Below are positions 21,794 through 28,420 of a DNA stretch of 36,479 nucleotides, piece by piece. The notes below the pieces were generated by a model. It saw only the letters and a program-made list of their open reading frames with translations, did no database searches and was not told where the DNA came from. Position numbers and translations under genes: made by a program. Within the stretch, counting starts at the first letter, position 1; every line of letters begins with the position of its first letter. The DNA comes from a virus. The DNA lies in the IMG/VR virus record IMGVR_UViG_3300031902_000552, positions 1-36,479 of that record; one strand, 5' to 3'.

Positions 21794-21874
21794 ATGAAAT
21801 GGCACGGTGAACCACCGCTGGGCGGCGGGCCGATTGACCCGATCCCAGAGATTGACAACCCGAACGACGACTAA
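21794..21874 (+). CDS. Very small acidic protein (26 residues)
   Basis: MKWHGEPPLGGGPIDPIPEI, then DNPNDD. A strong GAGGGGGTGA site stands just before ATG 21794. The gene sits between two operon members and is too short for motif analysis; the good translation signal and in-operon position are the only support. Confidence 0.5.
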   Translation: MKWHGEPPLGGGPIDPIPEIDNPNDD

Positions 21875-21907
21875 CGGAAAACACGTCCATTGAAAGTGAG
21901 GCCCACC

Positions 21908-22690
21908 ATGACCATCGCCCGCAACACACCCCAGACCATCCAGGACTGCCCGATCCTCCAGTACGCCAGCGGCCACACCGAGGCGCTGCTGCCGGGCCTG
22001 AGCCGCTTTCAGGGCTTCGTGGGCTTCCACACCGAGGCCGGCAAGGACGCGGCCCTGGACGCCGCGCTCAAGGCCGCTGGCGTGCAGCAGATCACCATTC
22101 GCCACCCGCGTGCCGGCGCCGCCCCCGCGATTGTGCCGCACTGGTCATTCGGCGAAGCGATCCGCTTCTACCCGATCACAGGAGGCCCGCCGGCAACCAC
22201 GATCAGCGCCTGCCTGCGCAGCGGCGCGACCGCTGAGGCCGGGATCGGGCTGAGCTGGCCAGCCGGTGAGAAGTCACGCCTGGCCGTGCGCGGGCTAATC
22301 ATGGTCGGCGATGCGCCGGTGCTGGTGCAACTCAGTGTGCGCAGCACCATGACCGATCACCTGCTGGCGGCCCTGCTCGATCACTACCGCGTGTGCGCGG
22401 CGGCTGATGCGCTGATCAAGCGCGAGCAGCACCCGGAGATCGTGGCGTTCCACGAGCTGGCGCTACCGCTCAGCGCCGGTGCCGAGATCCCGGCCGGGCG
22501 TGGCGAGACCGCGCAGATCGCGCCGCTGCGCAGCGACCATCCGGCGGACGTGAGCAAAGCCTACATCAGCAGCTGCTGGCGCAAGAACGCGGTACAGGAT
22601 GCGGCGCTGGCGGCGTGGCCGGGGATCGTCGCGTGGAGTCTCGGGTACAAGAGCGGCGAGACGAATGGCGACAGTTCGTTGGAGGGGTGA
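21908..22690 (+). CDS. Hypothetical early protein
   Basis: A 260-residue protein starting ATG 21908 (MTIARNTPQTIQDCPILQYA), with GTGAGG 6 bases upstream. It has a mixed alpha/beta layout: FQGFVGFHTEAGKDAALDAA, a VRGLIMVGDAPVLVQLSVRS strand pair, then MTDHLLAALLDHYRVCAAAD and a C-terminal AYISSCWRKNAVQDAALAAW segment. I do not recognise a family. Position at the end of the early operon, before the terminator at 22714, fits an abundant DNA-metabolism protein such as a single-strand binding or annealing protein, but no motif shows it. Confidence 0.65.
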   Translation: MTIARNTPQTIQDCPILQYASGHTEALLPGLSRFQGFVGFHTEAGKDAALDAALKAAGVQQITIRHPRAGAAPAIVPHWSFGEAIRFYPITGGPPATTISACLRSGATAEAGIGLSWPAGEKSRLAVRGLIMVGDAPVLVQLSVRSTMTDHLLAALLDHYRVCAAADALIKREQHPEIVAFHELALPLSAGAEIPAGRGETAQIAPLRSDHPADVSKAYISSCWRKNAVQDAALAAWPGIVAWSLGYKSGETNGDSSLEG

Positions 22691-22713
22691 CAAGGAGACA
22701 GGGAGACAAGGGG

Positions 22714-22739
22714 ACGCCGGCGGAGATCTCCGCCGGCGT
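22714..22739. terminator. Bidirectional terminator palindrome
   Basis: ACGCCGGCGGAGA and its exact complement meet without spacer over 26 bp, between the convergent genes ending at 22690 and 22767. Preceded by a GACAAGGAGACAGGGAGACA-type simple repeat (22689-22711). Confidence 0.8.
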
Positions 22740-22766
22740 TGTCGTGTGCGTGGCGTGGGCGTGGCG

Positions 22767-23051
22767 TTAGCGCGGGCCGAGGAAGGTGGCCGATGGCTTC
22801 CAGTGCGCGGTCGTCTTGGCCGGGATCTGCATCGGCAGCCGGGTATGCGGGTTGATGCCGTTCCGGGCGCTGCGCTGGCTGAGCTTGAAGCTGCCGAAGC
22901 CGGTCAGGGTGACGGCCTGGCCGGCCTGGATCTTCTGCTGAATGGTGTCGAGGGCGGCGTTGATCACCTGCGCCACCTGCTTCTGGGTCAGGCCGGTGCT
23001 CGTCGCCACCTCGGCGATCAGGGCGGTCTTGCCGTACGTGGTCTCGCTCAT
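22767..23051 (-). CDS. HU/IHF-family DNA-bending protein
   Basis: A 94-residue protein of normal HU length: KTALIAEVATSTGLTQKQVA (helices 1 and 2), TIQQKIQAGQAVTLTGFGSF (the conserved GFGSF strand), then a beta-arm segment with RNGINPHTRLPMQIPAK. The DNA-binding arm Arg/Pro residues are present. Phage HU proteins compact DNA and aid replication, recombination or excision. AGGAG is 6 bases before ATG 23051. Upstream on this strand are two TTGACA hexamers (complements of 23101-23106-type TGTCAA at about 23100 and 23114) but no clear -10. Confidence 0.93.
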   Translation of the reverse strand: MSETTYGKTALIAEVATSTGLTQKQVAQVINAALDTIQQKIQAGQAVTLTGFGSFKLSQRSARNGINPHTRLPMQIPAKTTAHWKPSATFLGPR

Positions 23052-23125
23052 GGGGGTGCTCCTTTGTGTGAAGCCGATCCTGACGCTATCCTACGCGCGC
23101 TGTCAAGCATCACTGTCAAGTACCC

Positions 23126-23200
23126 CTGTGCTATACTAGCGCGAGATAACAGAAAACCCCTCCCTATGCTTGGCGGCTAGGAGGGGCTTCTGCTTATCTC
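23126..23200 (+). promoter_or_regulatory. Extended -10 promoter with structured leader RNA
   Basis: TG-C-TATACT (-10 at 23132-23137) is an extended -10 promoter without a clear -35. The predicted start (about 23144) coincides with a long hairpin, 23143-23200: GAGATAA pairs with TTATCTC at the base, AGAA with TTCT, and CCCCTCC with GGAGGGG near the top. The structure precedes the DUF4145 gene by 80 bases. The neighbouring HU gene points away, so this is a leader and not an upstream gene's end. Confidence 0.7.
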
Positions 23201-23280
23201 AAGGTAGTGCGCGTCAGCGCGTTGCTATTCTAGCACCCTGCGTGCTGGTGGGCAAGCGCTGCGCGGAAAGGGGCGTATCC

Positions 23281-23859
23281 ATGTCGCGGCGCATGGCACC
23301 GGAGCAACTGCCACTCTGGCACGGGGCTGACTCGATTGAGGCACGGATCTATCTGTGTGGACACTGCGGATCACAGGTCGGATCGGAGAAGGGATGGCAC
23401 ACCGTCCATCCTGGCCATGCGATCTATCTTTGTTCAGGGTGTGGCCGGCCAACCTATTTCACCTATGGGACACAGATCCCAGGTGTGGCCTATGGAGGCG
23501 ATGTGGAATACGTACCACCCGAAAGCGCCGCGATCTATCGCGAGGCGCGCAACTGTATGAGCGTCAACGCCTACACGGCGGTGGTGCTGCTCTGCCGCAA
23601 GCTGCTGATGCACATTGGCGTGGCGGAAGGTGCCGAGGAAAACAAGCCCTTTGCGTTCTACATGAACTACCTCGTGGATGCCGGGTATATTGCGCAGAAA
23701 TCGCGCCCATGGGTGGATCGCATTCGCAATAAAGGGAACGATGCCAATCACGAGATTGCGCCCATCACCCGCACCGACGCAGAAGAGCTGATCGCCCTGT
23801 CGCAGATGGTGCTCCAGCTCGTCTACGAATATCCCGGCCGTTTACCACCCCCGGCATAG
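23281..23859 (+). CDS. Zinc-ribbon plus DUF4145 protein
   Basis: A 192-residue protein starting ATG 23281 (AAAGGGG upstream). Residues about 27-60 contain CGHCG and CSGCG, a four-Cys zinc ribbon. Residues 85-185 (YREARNCMSVNAYTAVVLLC; RKLLMHIGVAEGAEENKPFA; WVDRIRNKGNDANHEIAPIT) are the DUF4145 domain, a HEPN-related helical fold found alone and fused to type I restriction subunits. The RNase motif of active HEPN proteins (RxxxxH) is not obvious, though RNKGNDANHE is close to that form. A defence or anti-defence role is possible. Confidence 0.82.
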   Translation: MSRRMAPEQLPLWHGADSIEARIYLCGHCGSQVGSEKGWHTVHPGHAIYLCSGCGRPTYFTYGTQIPGVAYGGDVEYVPPESAAIYREARNCMSVNAYTAVVLLCRKLLMHIGVAEGAEENKPFAFYMNYLVDAGYIAQKSRPWVDRIRNKGNDANHEIAPITRTDAEELIALSQMVLQLVYEYPGRLPPPA

Positions 23860-23943
23860 TCCACCAGTGGGCCTTTGCCCATCTGGTAACACGCACGCGC
23901 TACACTACTCGTGCTGATTTCTTTTAATAAACAGACTCAGCGG

Positions 23944-24000
23944 CAGTATTAGCCAGCAGCGAATATGCGCGGCGATCCTCAATGGATCGCCGCGTTTTTT
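23944..24000 (+). promoter_or_regulatory. Leader of integrase 2 with promoter-proximal terminator
   Basis: A weak -10-like CAGTAT (23944-23949) precedes CAGCAGCGAATATGCG and a perfect 11-bp stem, CGCGGCGATCC (23968-23978) with GGATCGCCGCG (23984-23994), then TTTTTT. Only 14 bases follow before ATG 24015, including its GGAG. A complete intrinsic terminator in front of the gene implies attenuation or termination of upstream read-through. Confidence 0.75.
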
Positions 24001-24014
24001 ATTGGAGCACATCG

Positions 24015-24980
24015 ATGTCCACCGCCTTGACCATCATCCAGCCCGCCGCCCTTGCCCAGATCGACCACGCCGGCGCGGCCGCGAACCGCGCAGCGGCCGG
24101 CCACGTCTTCAGCGCCTACGCCCAGCGCCGCCCGGTCAACACGCTGCGCCGGCAGAAGGCCGACCTCGATTGCTTTGTACACTTTCTCTGTACATGCGGC
24201 ATCGATGTACAGGAAAATCTTACATCCGATCCGGCGGCCTGGGCCGGTATCACCTGGGGACTCGTCGCGGCGTTCGTGCAGTGGGAGCTGAAGGCGGGCT
24301 ACGCGATTGGCAGCATCAACGTGCGGCTCTCGACGATTAAGACCTACGCGAAGTTGGCCACGCAGGCCGGCGCGCTCAGTCCGACCGAGTACGCGATGAT
24401 CCGCACGGTGGCCGGCTTTCGCTTCGGCGAGGGCCGCAACGTCGATGCCCAGCGCGCGCAGACGCGGCTCGGGGCGAAGAAGGAACATACCACCCCGATC
24501 GGGGCTGGCCAGGCGCTGGCGCTGAAAGACCAGGCCGATTCCCGTGACCAATTGCTCATGTGCATCCTGCTCGATCATGGGCTGCGCTGCGGTGAGGTGG
24601 CCGCGCTGGATGTGGCGAGCATCGACCTGGTGGCCGGCACGCTGACCTTCTACCGTGAGAAAGTGCATAAAACGCAGACGCACCGTCTGAGCAGCGACAC
24701 GCTGCGGGCGGCGATGAAGTACCTGGCTCAGCCGCGATCCGGGTCGCTCTTGGGGATGTCCACCCGCGAGATTAATCGCACAGTCGGCGAGCTGGGCGCT
24801 TGCCTGGGCATCGAACGGCTGAGTCCGCACGATATGCGCCATTTCTGGGCAACCGCTGCCGTGCGCGGCAAGACCGACATCAAGAGCTTGCAGGATGCCG
24901 GCGGATGGAGTTCGCCGGCGATGCCGCTGCGCTACGTCGAGTCAGCCGCGATTGCGAATGATGGTGTGCGGCTGGGCTAG
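24015..24980 (+). CDS. Tyrosine recombinase 2
   Basis: A 321-residue tyrosine recombinase. N-terminal core-binding domain: FSAYAQRRPVNTLRRQKADL to AGYAIGSINVRLSTIKTYAK. Catalytic residues: Arg191 (DHGLRCGEVAALD), Lys in REKVHKTQTHRL, His272-x-x-Arg275 (HDMRHFWA), Trp298 in place of the second His (AGGWSS), Tyr307 (LRYVES). The His-to-Trp change is found in active integrases. It is not a close copy of integrase 1. Start ATG 24015 has GGAG at 7 bases; the frame open to 23982 runs through the leader hairpin. Its terminator-controlled leader suggests regulated expression, possibly an excision or inversion function. Confidence 0.93.
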   Translation: MSTALTIIQPAALAQIDHAGAAANRAAAGHVFSAYAQRRPVNTLRRQKADLDCFVHFLCTCGIDVQENLTSDPAAWAGITWGLVAAFVQWELKAGYAIGSINVRLSTIKTYAKLATQAGALSPTEYAMIRTVAGFRFGEGRNVDAQRAQTRLGAKKEHTTPIGAGQALALKDQADSRDQLLMCILLDHGLRCGEVAALDVASIDLVAGTLTFYREKVHKTQTHRLSSDTLRAAMKYLAQPRSGSLLGMSTREINRTVGELGACLGIERLSPHDMRHFWATAAVRGKTDIKSLQDAGGWSSPAMPLRYVESAAIANDGVRLG

Positions 24981-25145
24981 GGTGGGCAGGCCCGCCCGTG
25001 GACGCGCGCAGCGCTTTTTTCGCAGCGCCGTACCGGCCCGCTGCGCGGCGAAGCGCCAGCGGTCGCGCTCGACGCGCATGGCGTGCAGCGCCGCCTCCAG
25101 GCGGAGCGCGCGGATGCACAGATCGGTGGCGTGACTATTCGGCAT
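24942..25145 (-). CDS. Small basic protein, antisense to integrase 2 end
   Basis: A 67-residue protein (MPNSHATDLCIRALRLEAAL, then HAMRVERDRWRFAAQRAGTA), helical and strongly basic. It overlaps the preceding gene by 11 bases and runs 39 bases into the integrase 2 coding end on the other strand. Function unknown. Confidence 0.55.
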   Translation of the reverse strand: MPNSHATDLCIRALRLEAALHAMRVERDRWRFAAQRAGTALRKKRCARPRAGLPTLAQPHTIIRNRG

Positions 25146-25566
25146 GGCGCGTCCCCTCAATCGCCTGTTTTAGCGCATCCATTTGCGCGATATGCTTGCC
25201 GCCGTCGTCAATCAGCTGCATCAGCAGCCCCACGATCTCGCCGCGACTGCCGGCGCTGGCCGAGGCGTCAGTGACCGCCTGTGCATCGGTCAGCACCCCG
25301 GCGGCGGTGCTGGCGCTGGCGTGGCCGCGCGCCTCCGTGAGCATCTGCGCGGCCCAGCCGACCATGATCGCCATCTGCTCTTTCTGGCTGCTGTACACCT
25401 CGCGCAGCTGCCCGACCAGGCCCAGTGTTTCGAGCACGTCGCGCATGGATTGGCGCACTTCCTCGACCGGCACGCGCGTCGATAGCGCCAGCTCGATCCG
25501 CGCCAGCGTGGCCTCGATCACGGCGGTGCGCTTCGCCAGCTCCGCCATGTCGCTATCCGCACTCAC
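25135..25566 (-). CDS. Coiled-coil protein
   Basis: A 143-residue, largely helical protein: MAELAKRTAVIEATLARIEL, then VEEVRQSMRDVLETLGLVGQ, a Gly/Ser/Ala hinge (SASTAAGVLTDAQAVTDASA), and a final helix (IVGLLMQLIDDGGKHIAQMD). ATGA-type overlap with the SH3-like gene. It may form a trimer or bundle; role unknown. Confidence 0.65.
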   Translation of the reverse strand: MSADSDMAELAKRTAVIEATLARIELALSTRVPVEEVRQSMRDVLETLGLVGQLREVYSSQKEQMAIMVGWAAQMLTEARGHASASTAAGVLTDAQAVTDASASAGSRGEIVGLLMQLIDDGGKHIAQMDALKQAIEGTRHAE

Positions 25567-25832
25567 GCGCGCACCTTTTCGAGCATGCCGAGCCAGACAT
25601 AGCGTTGGTCGAGCGATTGCACCCAGATGTTACTCTGGCCGAAGCCGGTGATTGTCTGCGACGTTCCCACCACCGGATCGCCGTACCAGTCCGCGCCGCA
25701 GCGCAGGCGCGTGATCATGTCGGATCGCTGATTCGCCGCTGTGCGAACGGTCGCGCCGCCATTTGCCCAGGCCAGCACGCGGTAGTGTGTCGGCGGATTC
25801 ACCAGGATCGCCGCTTTATTCATGGTTTGCAT
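25563..25832 (-). CDS. Small SH3-like (SH3b) protein
   Basis: An 89-residue protein. From residue 17, YRVLAWANGGATVRTAANQR then SDMITRLRCGADWYGDPVVG and NIWVQSLDQRYVWLGMLEKV follow the bacterial SH3 pattern ('-A-VR-A-N--S--I--L--G---' ending in a W-G strand). No signal peptide, so it would act inside the cell or as a virion part. First gene of a three-gene minus-strand operon set between plus-strand genes. ATG 25832 or ATG 25823 may be used; no ribosome-binding site decides. Confidence 0.68.
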   Translation of the reverse strand: MQTMNKAAILVNPPTHYRVLAWANGGATVRTAANQRSDMITRLRCGADWYGDPVVGTSQTITGFGQSNIWVQSLDQRYVWLGMLEKVRA

Positions 25833-25914
25833 GGGTGCATGCTACCACGCGGGCGCGGGTGCTCCGGTTCCGATCAGGGTTTGCTACGCCGCTGCTATGA
25901 TTCGGTGCTACGGA

Positions 25915-25977
25915 TGTGCTAGTATGGTGGCAGCAGCGAACACGCGCACGGCCCATCTGGGTCTGTGCGCGTGTTTA
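25915..25977 (+). promoter_or_regulatory. Extended -10 promoter with leader hairpin
   Basis: TG-C-TAGTAT (-10 at 25920-25925), then CAGCAGCGAA (25931-25940) at the expected start, and a stem ACACGCGCAC (25940-25949) with GTGCGCGTGT (25965-25974) followed by TT. The gene to the left is on the other strand, so the hairpin belongs to this transcript's leader. The start codon of the next gene follows at 25993. Confidence 0.72.
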
Positions 25978-25992
25978 GTATCAGGAACGATC

Positions 25993-26352
25993 ATGAACAG
26001 CTCCGCAAACATTGAAGACTTTGGCAGCGACGGCTACACGTATATTCGTGGCGATTTACAGCGCTATCAGACCAAGCGCGTGCGCACGATCATGCCGTCC
26101 GAGCCGGAGAACAATGGCATGTTCGAGACGCGCATGCACGGCCTGGCGCTGCAATTGCTGCTGCGCCCCGAGATCGCCTCGGTCTCGACCGAGATCGACA
26201 AGGTCAACGGCTCGGATGTGAAATGCACGGTCACGATCATCGAGTCGCCGCGCGTTGCGCCGATCGCGCCCGATGCGCGCCCCGCCGGCGCTGGTCGCTT
26301 TGGGCCGCGTGGCGTGCGTGGTGAGTCGCGCGGGCGGCGCTCGACTGACTAG
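25993..26352 (+). CDS. Hypothetical protein
   Basis: A 119-residue protein starting ATG 25993 (MNSSANIEDFGSDGYTYIRG) with AGGA upstream. Central HGLALQLLLRPEIASVSTEI and VKCTVTIIESPRVAPIAPDA give an alpha/beta core; the C-terminus is a disordered Gly/Arg tail (RGVRGESRGRRSTD) that may bind nucleic acid. Separated from the lysis genes by repeats and two terminators. No family recognised. Confidence 0.68.
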   Translation: MNSSANIEDFGSDGYTYIRGDLQRYQTKRVRTIMPSEPENNGMFETRMHGLALQLLLRPEIASVSTEIDKVNGSDVKCTVTIIESPRVAPIAPDARPAGAGRFGPRGVRGESRGRRSTD

Positions 26353-26360
26353 GTTCCATT

Positions 26361-26409
26361 GTTCGTCGTTCGTCGTTCGTCTATCGTCTATCGTCCTTCG
26401 TCTATCGTC
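26361..26409 (+). repeat. Seven degenerate 7-bp tandem repeats
   Basis: Seven head-to-tail units of consensus (G/T/C)(T/A)TCGTC: three GTTCGTC, then TATCGTC, TATCGTC, CTTCGTC, TATCGTC. They lie in the untranslated space between 26352 and the tandem hairpins. This could be a slipped-strand product, a protein-binding array, or a copy of a host intergenic simple repeat. Confidence 0.8.
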
Positions 26410-26531
26410 CTTGACCAGCCAGCGGTAACGCGCGGTCATCCTCATCCGAGGGTGGCCGCGTTTTTGTTCGCAGTTCTTGACCAGCAGCTCAGTAGCGCGG
26501 TCATCCCCAGTCTGGGGGTGGCCGCTTTTTT
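26410..26531 (+). terminator. Two tandem intrinsic terminators (duplicated leader element)
   Basis: Two related blocks each start TTGACCAGC and contain GCGCGGTCATCC. First: stem CGCGGTCATCCTC (26431-26443) with GAGGGTGGCCGCG (26448-26460), 13 bp with G-T wobbles, then TTTTT. Second: GCGGTCATCCCC (26497-26508) with GGGGGTGGCCGC (26514-26525), then TTTTTT. The second T-run ends 21 bases before the lysis-operon start. They insulate, or attenuate into, the holin-endolysin operon. Confidence 0.85.
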
Positions 26532-26551
26532 ATGTTCGGAGTAAGCGCATC

Positions 26552-26896
26552 GTGATGATCAGCCCACCCACCCACGCCGGCAAGATCGCCGACGCCCAGC
26601 GCCGGCGCCTGGAAGTCCTGGAGATCCAGGCGGCGGAGCTGGGCATCTCCACGCCGCCGCAGATCACGACCGAGATCGAGGATCTGCGGCACGCCCTGGC
26701 CGGCGATGTGCAGCCACTGGAGCCGATTAGCGCCGCGCAGCGCTACCAGGCGACCATGCGCGCCGTGATGCTGCTCAGCCAGCAGCTGGCGGCGGTCGAG
26801 GTCAAAGTCGAGCGCGTGTACTGGCTGCTGCCGCTGATTCTGTTTGTGTATTTATTTGCCTCGTTTGCATTGGAGCATCTGAAATGGCCGATTTGA
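26552..26896 (+). CDS. Holin-like protein with adaptor-type N-terminal segment
   Basis: A 114-residue protein. N-terminal helix pair RRRLEVLEIQAAELGI then STPPQITTEIEDLRHALAGD, a coiled coil (LLSQQLAAVEVKVERVYW), and one C-terminal transmembrane helix (LLPLILFVYLFASFALEHL). The membrane-anchored coil resembles XhlA-type lysis proteins, and it overlaps the endolysin gene by 13 bases. The N-terminal 'RRL--LE-QAA-YGI-TPP-I--EIEDL' pattern is familiar from bacterial NACHT/TIR signalling proteins, an unusual combination. Start GTG 26552 (GGAG 11 bases upstream) or ATG 26555. Confidence 0.68.
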   Translation: MMISPPTHAGKIADAQRRRLEVLEIQAAELGISTPPQITTEIEDLRHALAGDVQPLEPISAAQRYQATMRAVMLLSQQLAAVEVKVERVYWLLPLILFVYLFASFALEHLKWPI

Positions 26897-27549
26897 CATT
26901 CCGTTCCGCGCCGCGCATCTCGGCGGCGAGCTTCACCCGCGTGCTGACCCGCGCCGCCTCACCAGTTGCTGGCGATGCCGCGAATCTGTACGCGATTATC
27001 GTGTCCTACGGCCTCGATCCGGCGGTCGCGCTGGCCATGTTCGCGCACGAGAGCCGCTATGGCAACGATGGCGTGGCGCATCGCTCGTTGAACTGGGGCA
27101 ACCTGCGGCATGGGGCGCGGGCGTACAAGATTGAATCCGGCTTTGAGTTTTACCGCAATTGGGCTGACAGCCTGCGCGACTGGTGCGAGCTAATCAGGGA
27201 TCGCTACGTTGGCCAAGGGCTGGCCACGATTGAGCTGGCGATTCCGGTGTACGCGCCCCCTAAAGATCATAACGTCCCGGCGAAGTACATCGCCGCCGTC
27301 CATCAGCTCGTGGCGGCCTGGCAGGCGTCGGATGCCAATGATGCGGGCCTCGGGCCGGTCTCGCGGATCGTGGCCGTCAGCGTGGCGCGCGTGCGGGCAC
27401 TGCCCAATCTCGAAGCCGCGGTTGTCAGCACGAAAAGCAAGGGCACAGCGGTTGGCGGGCTGCTGGTCGTGGGCGCGCTGGTGCAGGGGAGCGTGACCTG
27501 GCTGAAGCTGCGCGACGGGCAGTTTATGCACAGCTCGGTGCTGCTATGA
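26884..27549 (+). CDS. Endolysin, glucosaminidase-like with C-terminal SH3-like domain
   Basis: A 221-residue cell-wall hydrolase. Residues about 33-155 (YAIIVSYGLDPAVALAMFAH, ESRYGNDGVAHRSLNWGNLR, FEFYRNWADSLRDWCELIRD, PAKYIAAVHQLVAAW) follow the FlgJ/LytG-type glucosaminidase fold, with probable catalytic Glu56 in AHESRYG. Residues 170-221 (EAAVVSTKSKGTAVGGLLVV; VTWLKLRDGQFMHSSVLL) form an SH3-like wall-binding end. No signal peptide, so export depends on the holin-like neighbour. Located at the head of the late operon and not after the tail genes. Confidence 0.85.
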   Translation: MADLTFRSAPRISAASFTRVLTRAASPVAGDAANLYAIIVSYGLDPAVALAMFAHESRYGNDGVAHRSLNWGNLRHGARAYKIESGFEFYRNWADSLRDWCELIRDRYVGQGLATIELAIPVYAPPKDHNVPAKYIAAVHQLVAAWQASDANDAGLGPVSRIVAVSVARVRALPNLEAAVVSTKSKGTAVGGLLVVGALVQGSVTWLKLRDGQFMHSSVLL

Positions 27550-27866
27550 GCGAGCACATCATTCAAGCCTATCAGCTGTTCCACGTCGTCGATGCGAAGA
27601 ACGAGACCATCGGCCACGTCAAGACCTACGCGCGGCATGGGGTCAAGTGGATCACCGATGTGTGGGTCGATCCTGAGCATCGCTGCCAGGGCCTGGCGAC
27701 GCGGCTGATCCACGCGGCGCTCGATGCGCACGTCGGCGAGGCGATCTATCTCGACGTGCATGGGTATACCAATCGACCGCTGAGCGATGACCAGCTGACC
27801 AGCTGGTACGGCACCTTTGGGTTTGTGGCCGTGGCGGGCGCGCCGGGCATGCTGGTGCGTTTGTAG
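27546..27866 (+). CDS. GNAT-family N-acetyltransferase
   Basis: A 106-residue short GNAT protein. The acetyl-CoA motif VDPEHRCQGLATRL (residues 41-54) has the R/Q-x-x-G-x-A loop; flanking strands KWITDVWV and AIYLDVHGYT, and the C-terminal YGTFGFVAVAG, complete the fold. Start overlaps the endolysin stop by 4 bases (ATGA). Phage GNATs may modify host proteins or RNA-polymerase factors; the substrate is not apparent. Coupling to a lysis gene is unusual. Confidence 0.85.
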   Translation: MSEHIIQAYQLFHVVDAKNETIGHVKTYARHGVKWITDVWVDPEHRCQGLATRLIHAALDAHVGEAIYLDVHGYTNRPLSDDQLTSWYGTFGFVAVAGAPGMLVRL

Positions 27867-27908
27867 TTCCCTGATATTCCCTGTTTCAAACAGGCGCTGG
27901 AAACAACG

Positions 27909-28361
27909 ATGAGTCAATTTCAACCCGGCATCAGCGGGAATCCAGCTGGCCGGCCGCGCAAGACGGAGCGCTACGCCGCGCAAAGCCAGACCGCCAACGA
28001 CCAGATCGCCCTCAAGCTGCCGGCGCTGCTGAAGGTGCTGCTGCGCGCTGCGCTCGATGGCAGCGCGGATATCCACGAAGACATTGACGAAGAGTGGGTG
28101 CCGGCGATTCTCGTGACCAAACGCGATAGCGAGGGCGGCGAGATGCCCCAGTTCACCGCCGATTCGCCCGAGGTCAATGCCGACGGCATGGTGTGTGTGA
28201 AGCGCCGGGTCAAGCGCAGCGTGCGCAACCGCGCCGCCGACGTGCGCGTGGCAGCCGATCTGCTCGATCGCATTCTGGGCAAGGCGGTCGCCGAGGTCGA
28301 GGCTGAGGGCGATGCAGCTGGTGATCATGTGGTGACGGTTCGAGTCGAGTACATCGGTTAA
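27909..28361 (+). CDS. terS: Terminase small subunit-like protein
   Basis: A 150-residue protein opening with MSQFQPGISGNPAGRPRKTE, the N-terminal signature of DUF5681-type phage proteins next to large terminases. The body is helical (ANDQIALKLPALLKVLLRAA; RAADVRVAADLLDRILGKAV), in line with an oligomeric packaging-site binder. It lies directly before the large terminase. A hairpin, CCTGTTT/AAACAGG, is at about 27877-27893 upstream. Role by position and motif; DNA specificity unknown. Confidence 0.78.
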   Translation: MSQFQPGISGNPAGRPRKTERYAAQSQTANDQIALKLPALLKVLLRAALDGSADIHEDIDEEWVPAILVTKRDSEGGEMPQFTADSPEVNADGMVCVKRRVKRSVRNRAADVRVAADLLDRILGKAVAEVEAEGDAAGDHVVTVRVEYIG

Positions 28362-28420
28362 TGATTATATCGTCGTGAAGTACACGATAGTTATTCTTAC
28401 TATACTTTTCTTGCTCAAAG

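Noticed and set aside
23979-24842. Minus-strand 287-codon frame opposite integrase 2
   Set aside because: The plus-strand product has a complete recombinase active site; the minus frame is its shadow.
26361-26409. CRISPR-like array
   Set aside because: Contiguous 7-bp units without spacers.
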